Assembly (NCBI GenBank): GCA_965262565.1 | Contig: CBDHFQ010000007.1 | Span: forward strand, 186,001 to 250,000 | Origin: CBDHFQ01 sp965262565 | GTDB lineage: Bacteria; Bacteroidota; Bacteroidia; J057 | Direction of reading: 5' to 3' | DNA: 64,000 nt | In this document: one piece after another, positions 19,225 to 28,966 of the stretch | Layout: each line of letters begins with the position of its first letter | Position numbering within the stretch: the stretch's first letter is position 1 | The notes under the pieces: model-generated | The model's input: the letters and a program-made list of their open reading frames with translations, nothing else | The model's database searches: none | Told to the model about the DNA's origin: nothing | Program-made: the position numbers and the translations under genes

Positions 19225-20193
19225 ATGGCAACTCAACTCATCAAAGGGCTTCATCATGTAACAGCAATGGCGGGAAGTCCTCAGCGCAATGTAGACTTCT
19301 ATGCTGGAATTTTGGGATTAAGGCTGGTGAAAAAAACAGTCAACTTTGATGCTCCGGATGTTTATCACCTATATTATGGAGATGAAACAGGGCAACCTGG
19401 AAGCATTATGACGTTTTTTCCCTTTAGAAATATTCCTCAAGGAGCACATGGAGTAGGTCAAGCGGCTACGACTACTTTTTCTATTCCTACTAATTCCATA
19501 GATTACTGGATAAAGCGCTTAGATCACTTTCAAATTCCCCATAAAGATCCTCAGGAACGGTTCGGTCATGGAATTATCTATTTTGAAGATTACGATGGGT
19601 TAGGATTGGAATTAGTGGCCAATGATGATGACTCAAGACCCCCGTTTTCCTATGGACAAATTCCTCTGGAACACGCTATTAGAGGGTTTTATAGTGTTGA
19701 ATTGTGGGAAGAGGTATATGCTCAGACGGAAGCCTTACTAGTGAATCAGCTAAATCATACCTTTATTATGGAAAGTGGAGGGAGGAGAAGATATGGTACC
19801 AATGTCCAGGGAACGCCAGGACAAATTATCGATATCGTTTGGGGAAATAATAAAAAACAAGGTGCTAGTGGAGCGGGTACTGTTCATCATATTGCTTTTG
19901 ATACGCCTTCAGATGAGGATCAATTAACAGTAAGAGAGAAATTAGCAACAGCAGGATTGTATCCCACACAGGTTCTCGACAGACAATATTTCCATTCTAT
20001 TTATTTTCGGGAGCCAGGGGGAGTGTTATTTGAAGTAGCTACCACTCCTCCAGGCTTTTTGTATGATGAAGCAATTTCGGAATTAGGACAAAACCTGAAA
20101 TTACCTCCCTGGGAAGAACAGAGAAGACAATATATCGAACAATTATTGGATCCCATTACCCTGGATCCCTTAAAGTATGCTTCTCCTGATTAA
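19225..20193 (+). CDS. Two-domain VOC ring-cleaving dioxygenase-like protein
   Basis: A 322-residue cytoplasmic protein of the vicinal-oxygen-chelate superfamily. A longer frame exists upstream, but the ATG at 19225 puts the family start LIKGLHHVTAMAGSPQRNVDFY at the N-terminus. Domain 1 occupies ~5-140, domain 2 ~155-300. Putative metal ligands are His in GLHHVT (about residue 11), His in VHHIAFDTP (about 219) and Glu in VLFEVATTPPGF (about 271). This layout matches the MhqO/LinE-type hydroquinone-ring-cleaving group, often called 'ring-cleaving dioxygenase'. In homologues these proteins help detoxify quinones. The gene sits 50 bp after the DMT transporter gene and may be cotranscribed with it. 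Confidence 0.87.
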   Translation: MATQLIKGLHHVTAMAGSPQRNVDFYAGILGLRLVKKTVNFDAPDVYHLYYGDETGQPGSIMTFFPFRNIPQGAHGVGQAATTTFSIPTNSIDYWIKRLDHFQIPHKDPQERFGHGIIYFEDYDGLGLELVANDDDSRPPFSYGQIPLEHAIRGFYSVELWEEVYAQTEALLVNQLNHTFIMESGGRRRYGTNVQGTPGQIIDIVWGNNKKQGASGAGTVHHIAFDTPSDEDQLTVREKLATAGLYPTQVLDRQYFHSIYFREPGGVLFEVATTPPGFLYDEAISELGQNLKLPPWEEQRRQYIEQLLDPITLDPLKYASPD

Positions 20194-20217
20194 TATATAG
20201 CTACTTCCCATGGATGG

Positions 20218-20239
20218 ATGGCAAAAAGTGATTTGCCAT
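20218..20239 (+). terminator. Hairpin after the VOC gene
   Basis: A perfect 8-bp stem (20218-20225 with 20232-20239) and 6-nt loop start 24 bp after the VOC stop. The following sequence is T-rich only in part, so termination is likely but not certain. A second stem around 20279-20310 (one mismatch) follows. Confidence 0.5.
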
Positions 20240-20825
20240 ATATTATTTAAAAGTAAACCAATTAACGCATACATCTTCCTTTCCCGATGTTACCTAGAGT
20301 GACATCGGAAAATTGTGTGGACTCATCCTAAACAAATAGAGATAAAACATTATGTAATTAACATTTCTTAAAATTATATCTAAATAAGTGACAATTCGTA
20401 ATAAAAATACCTATTTAAATATAAAAATATCAAAAAAAGCTGTTGGAATATTTGCATTATTGCATGAAACATTTCATATTAGTGAAACAATTGGGCGAGA
20501 TACTACAGCGATACCTATAACAGCTTCAGTGCTGAATACATGAGTGTTTCAAAATGAATTGGCTATGGAATAAGTTAGTCGACTCCATATATAGGATCAT
20601 ATATTCTACTTTTTTAATTGAGTTTCTTTTCTTACCTCCGTTTCTCATATGAGCGGAAAAGGAAAAACTATACGATAACTAATATATAACTATTTGCTTA
20701 TGAATTAATTAATACGCATACCAAGTCTCATTTACTACGAATAATCTAAGCAGCTATTATGTAAAGCTGATATAGTGTTTACTCTCCTAAACACTCTGGG
20801 AGAATTATGTTCACTAAGTGACATT

Positions 20826-20869
20826 CTAATGCTCATGTGCTAATGTTATCATTAGGCACTCCAGGCACT
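20826..20869. promoter_or_regulatory. Repeat cluster in SusC operon 2 leader
   Basis: CTAATG occurs at 20826-20831 and 20840-20845 and, inverted, at 20850-20855. The last two form a hairpin that extends to TGC/GCA with a one-base bulge. AGGCACT is repeated directly at 20854-20860 and 20863-20869. The octamer GTGCTAAT (20837-20844) also occurs upstream of both sigma-factor copies. This could be an operator or an mRNA-leader structure; the role is inferred from position only. Confidence 0.4.
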
Positions 20870-20929
20870 ATTTACCCTTTTTTAGATTGATTAGGTTTAT
20901 TCCTTCACCAAATTAACTCATTTAAACTT

Positions 20930-23900
20930 ATGAGAAAATTATTTACTACCTGTATCGTGATCTTACTGCTGGCTTGCACTCATGAATTATGGGGGCAAGT
21001 ACAGCGTGAGATTAGTGGGACTATTGTAGATCAGGCAGGACAATTACTTGCAGGCGTAACGGTACTGGCAAAAAATTCCAATGTAGGAGCCATTACAGAC
21101 GAACAAGGTCAGTTTACAATCCAAATTCCTGCCGAAAGCGATGCCATTATCATTAACTATTTAGGATTTGAACAACAAGAGCTTCCCCTGGGAAGTGAAA
21201 TTCAATTTAATATCTCTCTATCCCCTGAAGACCTAACCCTGGATGAGGTAGTGGTTACTGCCTTTGGTATCGAAAGAGATAAAAAGGCGTTAGGATATGC
21301 TGTCCAAGAGGTAGGTGTAGATAATTTGAGAGAAACCCGTTCTAATAATGTGGTCAATAATCTTTCTGGAAGAGTAGCAGGTATCCAAATCACCAGTGGA
21401 AGTGCAGTGGGGGCAGGTTCCCAGGTGATCATTAGGGGAAACTCTTCCATTCTGGGAAATAATCAACCCCTGTATGTCATAGATGGTGTTCCTATGGAAG
21501 GAGATTTCAACGCATCTTCAAGCGGAAGTTCTACAGAAGACAACACTATATATGGTGGAGGGATCTCAGAGATTAATCCCGATAATATTGAAAGTATCAC
21601 CGTGTTAAAGGGTGCAAATGCAGCTGCCTTATATGGATCGCGTGCTGCTAATGGGGTTATTCTTGTCAATACCAAAACCGGAGCTAACGTAAGAGGTTTA
21701 GGTGTTTCCTATAACCTAAATGCTACCTGGGAAAATCCATTGGTGGTACCAGAGTTTCAAAATATTTATGGAGGTGGAAATGGATATGTAACATGGTATG
21801 CGGATGGAAGGAATGGAGGTATCACAGATCCATTGGCCATAGAACAATTTAGAAATGTATATGATGAGCGATATCCCTTAGTAGGAACAGCCGGAGTTGA
21901 TGAAAGTTGGGGAGCACCCATGGATGGAAGATTAGTGCGCCACTGGTGGTCAGGTACAGAAGTAGCGCCTTTAGTCCCTGTCCCTGATAGTTGGAGTAAT
22001 TTCTGGGAAACGGGAAATACCATGACTCATAGTATTGCTTTAGCAGGATCTAATGATAAAGGGAATTTCAGATTTTCTTTTGGCCGCACAGATCAGGAAG
22101 GAATATTTTATAATAACGACTTTTACCGAAATAACTTCCGTCTAAACTCCGGTTACAACTTAACCGAAAAGTTCACGGCCAAAGTATTTGTCGAGTATGT
22201 CAAATCGGGATCTGATAATCGCCAACTACCTGTCCTTTGGGAACCTCAAACCTGGCATCACAGACACGATGACTGGGGGTTATTAAAAGACTACGAATCT
22301 TTTATGGATGTCCATATCACCAGACCTGATGATGAATATCCTTATGCCAACTGGCAACATTCATTCGCAGGTAATCGATTTTACGATCAGACCTACCTCA
22401 CCGCTTCAAATGAAAAGGATCGTATATTAGGTAATATTGCTCTTAGTTATCAATTAACCCCTACCATTAATGTGTTAGCCCGAAGTGGAACTGACCTCTG
22501 GACTGATACACGCATCAGGGTTACTCGTAATGAAAGAATAAAAAGTGGTACTGAGCGTACTCAAGCATTTTCAGAAGAAGTACTTCGCCGTCAGGAGACT
22601 AACTCAGATGTGATCATCACATTCGACGATAATGTACTTCCCTTCCTATCTGTCAACGCTAAAGCAGGAGCAGTACACAGAACCAATTATTATAAGAGAA
22701 ATTTCATTGGAGTTAACGACGTAACTATCAATGGCCTGTATAATGTAGCTAACAATTCTTCTACCAATACCAATAGAAGTAGAATTGAAGAAAAAGAAGT
22801 TAATAGTGTATTTGGATCTCTTAGCTTAGGGTTCAAAGGATATGCCTTTTTGGATATCACAGCTCGTAATGACTGGTCAAGCACTTTACCTGTAGAAGAA
22901 AATTCTTATTTCTACCCTTCTGTTTCGGGAAGTTTCATTCTGACGGATATGTTGGGAATCAGCAATCCTGCATTGACGTTTGCCAAAGTACGCGCCAGTT
23001 GGGCACAAGTAGGAAATGATACTGATCCTTATCAACTGGTTCAGGCTTTTGTCCCCAGAGATCAATGGAATACCAGTACGCCCGTTTTTTCTGAAAATAC
23101 GGTTATTGCGAATGCCGGACTTCGCCCTGAGCAGACAGAGAGTATCGAATTTGGAGCCGATTTGCGCTTCCTGAACGGTAGATTAGGATTAGATGTAACT
23201 TATTACGATGCAGTAACTACCGATCAGATTATGGCAGTAGCTGTTTCCAAGTCTACTGGCTATGACAGCAAAATCTTAAATGCGGGTAAACTGAGTAATA
23301 AAGGGATTGAAATTGCCTTAATTGGTACGCCTATCAAGCTATCCAACGGATTTTCCTGGGATGTAGCTATTAATTACGCCAGGAATCGAAACAAAGTAGA
23401 AGAACTCTTCACTGACGAAAACGGGAATGAGCTGGAAACCATCGTTCTCCACTCTAGAAGAGGATTAAGTTTGCAAGCAACTGTAGGAGAAGCATATGGA
23501 GCTCTATTCGGAAGTGCCTACCAGCGTGTTCCAGATGGGGAGTTTGCAGGACAGATTATTTTTGAAGATGGAATTCCTCAAAAGCAGCAGGATCTTCAGG
23601 TGATAGGTAATGTCATGCCTGACTTTACAGGTGGGATAGAAAACACCTTCCGTTTTAAAGGGTTTATCGTCAGTGCATTGATTGATGCAAAAGTAGGAGG
23701 AGACATAGCTGATGAGAGTACCTCAACAGGTATGCAAACAGGTGTTTACCCCATTACCGCATTGGGTCGTGAAGAAGGAGTCATTGGTGTAGGGGTAAAA
23801 AATATAGGAAGCGAGGAAAGTCCGGTATATGTACCAAATGATGTAGTGGCACCAACAAAGTCTGTGACCCGCCAGTTAAGCGTACGCTCAGTGAATGAAG

Positions 23901-24163
23901 GAGCCATATTTGAAGCTACTTATGTCAAGTTGAGAGAAGTTCGCATAGGTTACCAATTACCCTCATCATGGTTAAGCAAAACTAAATTTATCAAAGGAGC
24001 CAGGCTATCTTTTGTTGGTAGAAATGTGGCTATGATCTACAATACACACCCACAGATTGATCCTGAGATAAATGTAAGGGGAGGTAATTTAATTGGATCG
24101 CTATACTACGCGACTATACCTACCACCAGAAGTTTAGGATTCAATTTCAATGTAGACTTTTAA
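20930..24163 (+). CDS. SusC/RagA-family TonB-linked outer-membrane transporter (locus 2)
   Basis: A 1077-residue receptor with signal peptide 1-23 (ends LWGQ) and a carboxypeptidase-D regulatory-like domain at about 26-100 (GTIVDQAGQLLAGVTVLAK). The plug begins at LDEVVVTAFGI and includes VVNNLSGRVAGIQI, VIIRGNSSI, LYVIDGVPM and SITVLKGANAAALYGSRAANG, all diagnostic. The barrel ends in SLGFNFNVDF. It is a different paralogue from locus 1: the two share family motifs but not close identity. It should import an oligosaccharide or peptide with the SusD-like partner 45 bp downstream. No glycoside hydrolase or sulfatase lies nearby, so the substrate is open. Confidence 0.95.
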   Translation: MRKLFTTCIVILLLACTHELWGQVQREISGTIVDQAGQLLAGVTVLAKNSNVGAITDEQGQFTIQIPAESDAIIINYLGFEQQELPLGSEIQFNISLSPEDLTLDEVVVTAFGIERDKKALGYAVQEVGVDNLRETRSNNVVNNLSGRVAGIQITSGSAVGAGSQVIIRGNSSILGNNQPLYVIDGVPMEGDFNASSSGSSTEDNTIYGGGISEINPDNIESITVLKGANAAALYGSRAANGVILVNTKTGANVRGLGVSYNLNATWENPLVVPEFQNIYGGGNGYVTWYADGRNGGITDPLAIEQFRNVYDERYPLVGTAGVDESWGAPMDGRLVRHWWSGTEVAPLVPVPDSWSNFWETGNTMTHSIALAGSNDKGNFRFSFGRTDQEGIFYNNDFYRNNFRLNSGYNLTEKFTAKVFVEYVKSGSDNRQLPVLWEPQTWHHRHDDWGLLKDYESFMDVHITRPDDEYPYANWQHSFAGNRFYDQTYLTASNEKDRILGNIALSYQLTPTINVLARSGTDLWTDTRIRVTRNERIKSGTERTQAFSEEVLRRQETNSDVIITFDDNVLPFLSVNAKAGAVHRTNYYKRNFIGVNDVTINGLYNVANNSSTNTNRSRIEEKEVNSVFGSLSLGFKGYAFLDITARNDWSSTLPVEENSYFYPSVSGSFILTDMLGISNPALTFAKVRASWAQVGNDTDPYQLVQAFVPRDQWNTSTPVFSENTVIANAGLRPEQTESIEFGADLRFLNGRLGLDVTYYDAVTTDQIMAVAVSKSTGYDSKILNAGKLSNKGIEIALIGTPIKLSNGFSWDVAINYARNRNKVEELFTDENGNELETIVLHSRRGLSLQATVGEAYGALFGSAYQRVPDGEFAGQIIFEDGIPQKQQDLQVIGNVMPDFTGGIENTFRFKGFIVSALIDAKVGGDIADESTSTGMQTGVYPITALGREEGVIGVGVKNIGSEESPVYVPNDVVAPTKSVTRQLSVRSVNEGAIFEATYVKLREVRIGYQLPSSWLSKTKFIKGARLSFVGRNVAMIYNTHPQIDPEINVRGGNLIGSLYYATIPTTRSLGFNFNVDF

Positions 24164-24208
24164 TCACAACGCTATCATTCTTCTTTTAACACCAATAATT
24201 AACGAACA

Positions 24209-25723
24209 ATGAATAGAATACATATACATCTAACGTTTCTTCTCTTTTCCATGGGTATCTGTGTATTAAGCTTCTCATTAGTAAGCTGCACAGATGATTT
24301 CGAAGATCTTAATACCAATCCAAACGATCCTATTGTGGTTCCTCCCAGTGTCATTTTTCCTTATGGAGTAAGGGAGGGAATTGATCGTATTCATGGACAT
24401 AGAACCAGACTGGAGCGATTAGGATTGGATGGCGGCATGCTCTGGGTTCAATATTTTGCCAGAAACCAATACACTAACGAAGGAGATACGTATAATCCCG
24501 ATGCCAGTATGAGGAATAATAATTGGGAAGGCTTCTTCAATGAATCGCTGATCAACTTCCAAAAAGTGATAGACATTTCCAATGATGCAGAGGGAGAATT
24601 TTTCAATCCTACTTATGCGGCTATAGGAATTATCATGCGCGAATACTTATTTTCCATTGTTACAGATACTTGGGGAGCCATTCCATATACCGAAGCACTT
24701 CAAGGAGCCACAACAGGGAATCTTGCTCCGGTTTACACTTCTCAGGAAGACATTTATGCCAGCATGCTGGAAAATTTAACATCAGCTTCGGATGCTATCG
24801 CTTTAGATGGGCCCCCCATTTCGGGTGATATTATGTTTGATGGAGATGTATTAAGGTGGAAAAAGTTTGCTAATTCCCTGAGATTACGACTGGCTAATAG
24901 ACAAGCCAGTAAAAAACCAGCTGAATCTTCTGCAATCTTTAATGAAATTCTATCCAATCCAACGCAATATCCTATTTTTACTAGTAATGAGGATTTTGCA
25001 GTATTGTATCACGAGAGTCGGCTTGGGGAAAATAATAATAACGCATGGCATGAAATTATGGTAAATGATGGGAGAGAAGACTGGTCCATCAGCCAGACTT
25101 TAATTAATGCCATGATTTCAGATGGAACCATTATAGATCCAAGAATCACTGTTTATGCCGAACCTGCAGCCGCAGGACCTGACGCTGGTGGCTATTCAGG
25201 TGCTATCAACGGATTACCTGAAGCTGATGCCAGTATATTTATCAACACCGCTTCCAGACCTGGATCATTTTTTACTCAGGAAAGAGGTCCCGTATTTTTA
25301 ATGACTTATAGTGAGCTATTATTTATTCTGGCTGAAGCTACCCTTAGCGGAACGTACACTGGGGGACTTTCTGCACAGGAATATTTAGAAATGGCTATTC
25401 AGGCCTCTTTCGATCAGTATCTACTACAAATGCCTGCGGATTATATGGTCGACAAAGTAGCAGACAAGGAAACTATTATGACAGAGAAATGGAAAGCACT
25501 GTTTAGCCAGGGAATAGAAGCATGGACTGAGTATAGACGTACAGGATTTCCTTCTCTATCTTCCCCGTCAATCAACGCCATTTTTGAAAATGATGGACAA
25601 GTACCTACCAGATTGAGATATCCCGAGTCCGAATATTCCCTCAATGGAGCCAATGTAGAGACCGGAGCATCTTTCAATGGAGGTCCCGACAATAAGTTGA
25701 CTAAACTTTGGTGGGCAGAATAA
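24209..25723 (+). CDS. SusD/RagB-like nutrient-binding lipoprotein (locus 2)
   Basis: A 504-residue SusD-like_2 lipoprotein. The signal has the lipobox SLVSC (Cys27) and the mature part starts DDFEDLNTNPNDP. The family segments VLRWKKFANSLRLRLANRQA (about residue 212) and EKWKALFSQGIEAWTEYRRTGFPSL (about 425) are clear. It also has the aromatic GMLWVQYFARNQY segment near residue 76, likely part of the binding face. It follows its SusC by 45 bp and precedes a small lipoprotein gene by 35 bp, giving the same gene order as locus 1. Confidence 0.93.
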   Translation: MNRIHIHLTFLLFSMGICVLSFSLVSCTDDFEDLNTNPNDPIVVPPSVIFPYGVREGIDRIHGHRTRLERLGLDGGMLWVQYFARNQYTNEGDTYNPDASMRNNNWEGFFNESLINFQKVIDISNDAEGEFFNPTYAAIGIIMREYLFSIVTDTWGAIPYTEALQGATTGNLAPVYTSQEDIYASMLENLTSASDAIALDGPPISGDIMFDGDVLRWKKFANSLRLRLANRQASKKPAESSAIFNEILSNPTQYPIFTSNEDFAVLYHESRLGENNNNAWHEIMVNDGREDWSISQTLINAMISDGTIIDPRITVYAEPAAAGPDAGGYSGAINGLPEADASIFINTASRPGSFFTQERGPVFLMTYSELLFILAEATLSGTYTGGLSAQEYLEMAIQASFDQYLLQMPADYMVDKVADKETIMTEKWKALFSQGIEAWTEYRRTGFPSLSSPSINAIFENDGQVPTRLRYPESEYSLNGANVETGASFNGGPDNKLTKLWWAE

Positions 25724-25758
25724 AAAATCATCCAACCATTTTATAACAATTTTTTACC

Positions 25759-26184
25759 ATGGAAAGAATAATTAGCTTTACATATTTACTTAAAATGCTT
25801 CCGCTTATCTGCATTATGGTACTCTCCACCTTTTGCATATCCTGTCAGGAAGATGATTTGGCTTTTGAGGTAATCGAATCCCCAGTTTTAGCTCTATTTG
25901 AAACATTGGAAAGCGATGAAACCACCTTATCTGTAGAAGCCACATTTTATGAATTGGATAAGAGTGGTATACTAGACTATAATATTGGCATAGATTCCAC
26001 CCTCATATCAGGTCTTCCTATAGAAGTATTCATAAATGAAACTCAATTAATAGGAAGTTTTGTCACTGATGGGAATGGCGCTGTCATTTTTGAGGCACCA
26101 AAATCAGAACTCATAGGAGCCTTTAGATTGGAATGGACAGGTACTCACGATGATACACCTTTTAGGATATATCAAAATTTCTGA
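25759..26184 (+). CDS. Small lipoprotein, third gene of SusCD operon 2
   Basis: A 141-residue protein with a long hydrophobic signal and lipobox FCISC (Cys29). An alternative ATG at residue 13 would give a more compact signal. The mature part is acidic and strand-rich (TLSVEATFYELDKSG, then GLPIEVFINETQLIGSF and later FRLEWTGTHDD), which suggests a single immunoglobulin-like domain. It has no close likeness to the third lipoprotein of locus 1, though it occupies the same operon position. It is probably a surface accessory of the uptake complex. The family is not recognised. Confidence 0.72.
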   Translation: MERIISFTYLLKMLPLICIMVLSTFCISCQEDDLAFEVIESPVLALFETLESDETTLSVEATFYELDKSGILDYNIGIDSTLISGLPIEVFINETQLIGSFVTDGNGAVIFEAPKSELIGAFRLEWTGTHDDTPFRIYQNF

Positions 26185-26278
26185 ATAATTGATAAACTTT
26201 TATTAATTTGTTTAGCTTATTTCAAATAGATTGTTATAATTTCATCTCCAATTATTCATCTTTCATAATATCACCCAT

Positions 26279-27442
26279 ATGAGAACCCAAATTACACGCA
26301 GGAACTGGTTAAAATCTTCTGCACTATTCGCTACAGGTTTGGCTGTAGCTCCCTCATTAGTGCAAGGAAGAGATCGCATATCTCCTGAATATCCTTTAAG
26401 GACATGGGAAAGAAATCTTCAATTTCCTCCTGATATTAGCAAGCTTAGAGCAAGATTGCTCGCTAATGAAAATCCATACGGACCTTCTCCTAAAACGGTG
26501 GAAGCTATCACAAAAGCTGCTGTAATGGGGAACAGATATGGTCATTCAGATGCAGCAAAATTAAAGGAAATTTTGGCTGAAAAAGAAGGAGTGACCACAG
26601 ATCACATTATGTTGGGTCCCGGATCAACAGATGTATTGGAAAAAACGGGAATCGTTCAATTTAAAGACGGAGGTAATGTCGTAGCAGCAGACCCTGCTTA
26701 TATGTCATTAATCAAGACAGCTATTTCTTTTGGAGCCACATGGAAAAGTATTCCCCTAACGAAGGATTGGGCACATGATTTACCAGCAATGGAAAAAGCT
26801 ATCGATGATGAGACAAAGCTGGTTTATGTTTGTAACCCCAATAATCCTACGGGCACACTAACCCCTAATGACGAATTAAAGGCATTTTGCGCCAATGCTT
26901 CTGAAAAGGTACCCGTTTTTGTTGACGAAGCCTATCTTGAGTTCCTGGATAATCCTAAAGAAAAAACAATGGCATCTTTGGTACGTGAAGGGAAAAACGT
27001 TCTCGTTGCCAGAACATTTTCTAAAATTCACGGAATGGCCGGTTTGAGGGTGGGATATTTGGTAGCTCAACCAGAAATGCTGGAAAAGATCAGAAAAATG
27101 GTTCGCTCTAATATGGGCTTATCTATTACTTCACTGGCTGGTGCTTTGGCGAGTATTGAAGACACCGAATTTCAGGAAAAAAGTCGTGTTCTTACCGCAG
27201 ACGCAAGATCATATGTAGTAGATGTGTTAACAGATATGGGAATAACTTATATTCCTTCCTACACCAGTTTCATGATGTTTCCCTTGGAGATGGATGGGGA
27301 AATGTATTTAGAGAAAATGTTTGAAGAAGGTATAGGAGTAAGATTGTTCGAAATAAATGATGCACCCTGGTGTAGAGTTAGTATGGGGACGATGGAAGAA
27401 ATGGGACTGTTTGCTGAATCCTTAAAGAAAGTTGTTGGATAA
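26279..27442 (+). CDS. PLP-dependent aminotransferase (class I/II) with Tat-type signal
   Basis: A 387-residue fold-type I enzyme of the histidinol-phosphate-aminotransferase-like group. The core motifs are NENPYGPSP (about residue 63), CNPNNPTG (185-192), VDEAY with Asp216, SKIHGMAGLRVGY with the PLP lysine Lys249, and the later Arg in CRVSMG (about 369). The N-terminus carries TRRNWLK (twin Arg at 7-8), a hydrophobic stretch and ...SLVQG, which is a Tat-type signal. A folded, cofactor-loaded enzyme could therefore be exported to the periplasm. It lies 94 bp after the third lipoprotein gene of SusCD locus 2 and is followed by a hairpin, so it may belong to that transcription unit. The amino donor and acceptor are unknown. 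Confidence 0.87.
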   Translation: MRTQITRRNWLKSSALFATGLAVAPSLVQGRDRISPEYPLRTWERNLQFPPDISKLRARLLANENPYGPSPKTVEAITKAAVMGNRYGHSDAAKLKEILAEKEGVTTDHIMLGPGSTDVLEKTGIVQFKDGGNVVAADPAYMSLIKTAISFGATWKSIPLTKDWAHDLPAMEKAIDDETKLVYVCNPNNPTGTLTPNDELKAFCANASEKVPVFVDEAYLEFLDNPKEKTMASLVREGKNVLVARTFSKIHGMAGLRVGYLVAQPEMLEKIRKMVRSNMGLSITSLAGALASIEDTEFQEKSRVLTADARSYVVDVLTDMGITYIPSYTSFMMFPLEMDGEMYLEKMFEEGIGVRLFEINDAPWCRVSMGTMEEMGLFAESLKKVVG

Positions 27443-27449
27443 TTCTCAT

Positions 27450-27481
27450 GCCGCATAGCTATAATAAAATAGTTATGCGGC
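27450..27481 (+). terminator. Terminator-like hairpin after the aminotransferase
   Basis: A 13-bp stem (27450-27462 with 27469-27481, one G-T pair) and a 6-nt loop begin 7 bp after the aminotransferase stop. The T-rich sequence after it is broken, but stem strength and position support termination. Confidence 0.7.
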
Positions 27482-27596
27482 TATATGTCTAACTTGGTAT
27501 TTTTATATTTTTTCAATTTTTTGACAAAAAGCATTTATAGCCTGTATAATAATTACAGGTAGTGTGTCCTTTTTAGCCTGATAAAATAGCCTGTAT

Positions 27597-28787
27597 ATGA
27601 ATCCAGCTGTACAAAAAACTGTTTCGATTATTCTTCTCATAGGAATAGGGGTGTTGCTAAAACAAAAAATAACAAAGAAGGAGCAAATGACGGGGATAAA
27701 GGTTCTTATCCTCACGATTGCCTTACCTGCCACTATTTTTATTGCTCTACTCAAAATTAATGTTGCTACCCACTTATTATTTCTTCCCCTGTTGGCACTG
27801 ATATATAATTTTGTAATGCTATTATCGGCTAAAACAGTCCTTCCTTTTTTCGGTGTTCCTTCTGGCACCGATGCTTCCAGAACCTTGATGATGCTTTTTC
27901 CTTCCTTAGCTCCGGGATTATCATGCTTTCCCTTTATTTTGGAATATTTTGGAGAAGAAAGTATTGCCTATGCAGCCCTGGCAGATGTAGGGAATAAAAT
28001 ATTCGGTCTTATTTTACTTTACTTACTAGCTATGCATTGGTATTACCGAATTCACCATTCTCAAGGAGAAACCTCTTCCAAAAATAAGCTTAAAGACTTA
28101 ATGATTAATCTTGTCAGAGAACCTATTAACATGGTCATTGTACTGGCGATCTTTTTATTATGTCTGGGACTCAATATTCAAGCATTGCCACCTTTTCTTC
28201 AACAAACTGTAAGCAGACTGAGCAGTTTAATGACTCCTTTAGTCCTTCTTTATATAGGGTTAGCGGTGAAAATTAACTGGCAACAAATAAAGGTAATCTT
28301 TTCCCTACTTTTTGTCAGAGCAGGAATAGCATTCCTTTTTGGTGCCTTACTATTAAGTGTTCTACCTTTATCTTCTCCTGCTGCCATGATCGTTGCAGTC
28401 GCCTTCCCATTAAGCTCCACTAGCTTCTGGCCCTTTGCGCATATGTCAGCCGTCTCATCTCTGGAAAAAATCCAACACAAAAATGTATCCAACAGAACCT
28501 TCGATACTGACTTAGCGCTGGCGGTAATGGCTTTTTCTCTTCCTCTCTCTACAGTCCTAATTTTGAGCATATGTGCTACAGGAACTTTTATGTTGAACCC
28601 ACTTCATTTAATACTTGCAGGAACACTGATGATTATCACTTCATGTATTCCCAACATAGTAAAATTGTTATCTCCTGGAAATTCTCCCTCATCCTGGGAA
28701 TCCAACATAGATGATCATATTTCCCTCGCAGCACCTAACTCCTCTCCAAAGGAAAAAACAAGTATGAATGGCCATAGCGTTTCCTAA
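27597..28787 (+). CDS. AEC-family (auxin-efflux-carrier-like) permease
   Basis: A 396-residue integral membrane protein with about ten hydrophobic segments. Segments such as LILTIALPATIFIALLKI (about residue 36), ALADVGNKIFGLILLYLL (about 126) and MTPLVLLYIGLAVKINW (about 211) fit the bile-acid/arsenite/riboflavin-type AEC carriers (PF03547 group). The C-terminal ~35 residues are hydrophilic and probably cytoplasmic. The substrate is unknown; members carry organic acids or amino-acid-like compounds. It is transcribed alone between the aminotransferase terminator and the TonB gene. Confidence 0.8.
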   Translation: MNPAVQKTVSIILLIGIGVLLKQKITKKEQMTGIKVLILTIALPATIFIALLKINVATHLLFLPLLALIYNFVMLLSAKTVLPFFGVPSGTDASRTLMMLFPSLAPGLSCFPFILEYFGEESIAYAALADVGNKIFGLILLYLLAMHWYYRIHHSQGETSSKNKLKDLMINLVREPINMVIVLAIFLLCLGLNIQALPPFLQQTVSRLSSLMTPLVLLYIGLAVKINWQQIKVIFSLLFVRAGIAFLFGALLLSVLPLSSPAAMIVAVAFPLSSTSFWPFAHMSAVSSLEKIQHKNVSNRTFDTDLALAVMAFSLPLSTVLILSICATGTFMLNPLHLILAGTLMIITSCIPNIVKLLSPGNSPSSWESNIDDHISLAAPNSSPKEKTSMNGHSVS

Positions 28788-28966
28788 GCCGCTCTTTATA
28801 TTTTATTGTAGCCAAATTAATTATACTTCTAAAATTCCATATCAGAAATAATGACCATATAGTAATTTTTTTAAAATATTCGATAGTAATAGTCCGTTAG
28901 ATATAATAGTTCAATTGTTCATTCATTCTTTAGCCTTCTGAATGTACACGGTTAAATCGCACTTGA

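Larger units (their letters stand above)
20194..20929. other. Long intergenic region upstream of SusC operon 2
   Basis: About 736 very A+T-rich bases with no frame worth calling. The left end has two hairpins. The right end, within 110 bp of the SusC start, has a cluster of short repeats (listed separately) that is probably the regulatory region of operon 2. Confidence 0.6.

Noticed and set aside
27503..27868. 121-codon leftward frame
   Set aside because: It overlaps the start of the AEC permease on the opposite strand, with no independent support.
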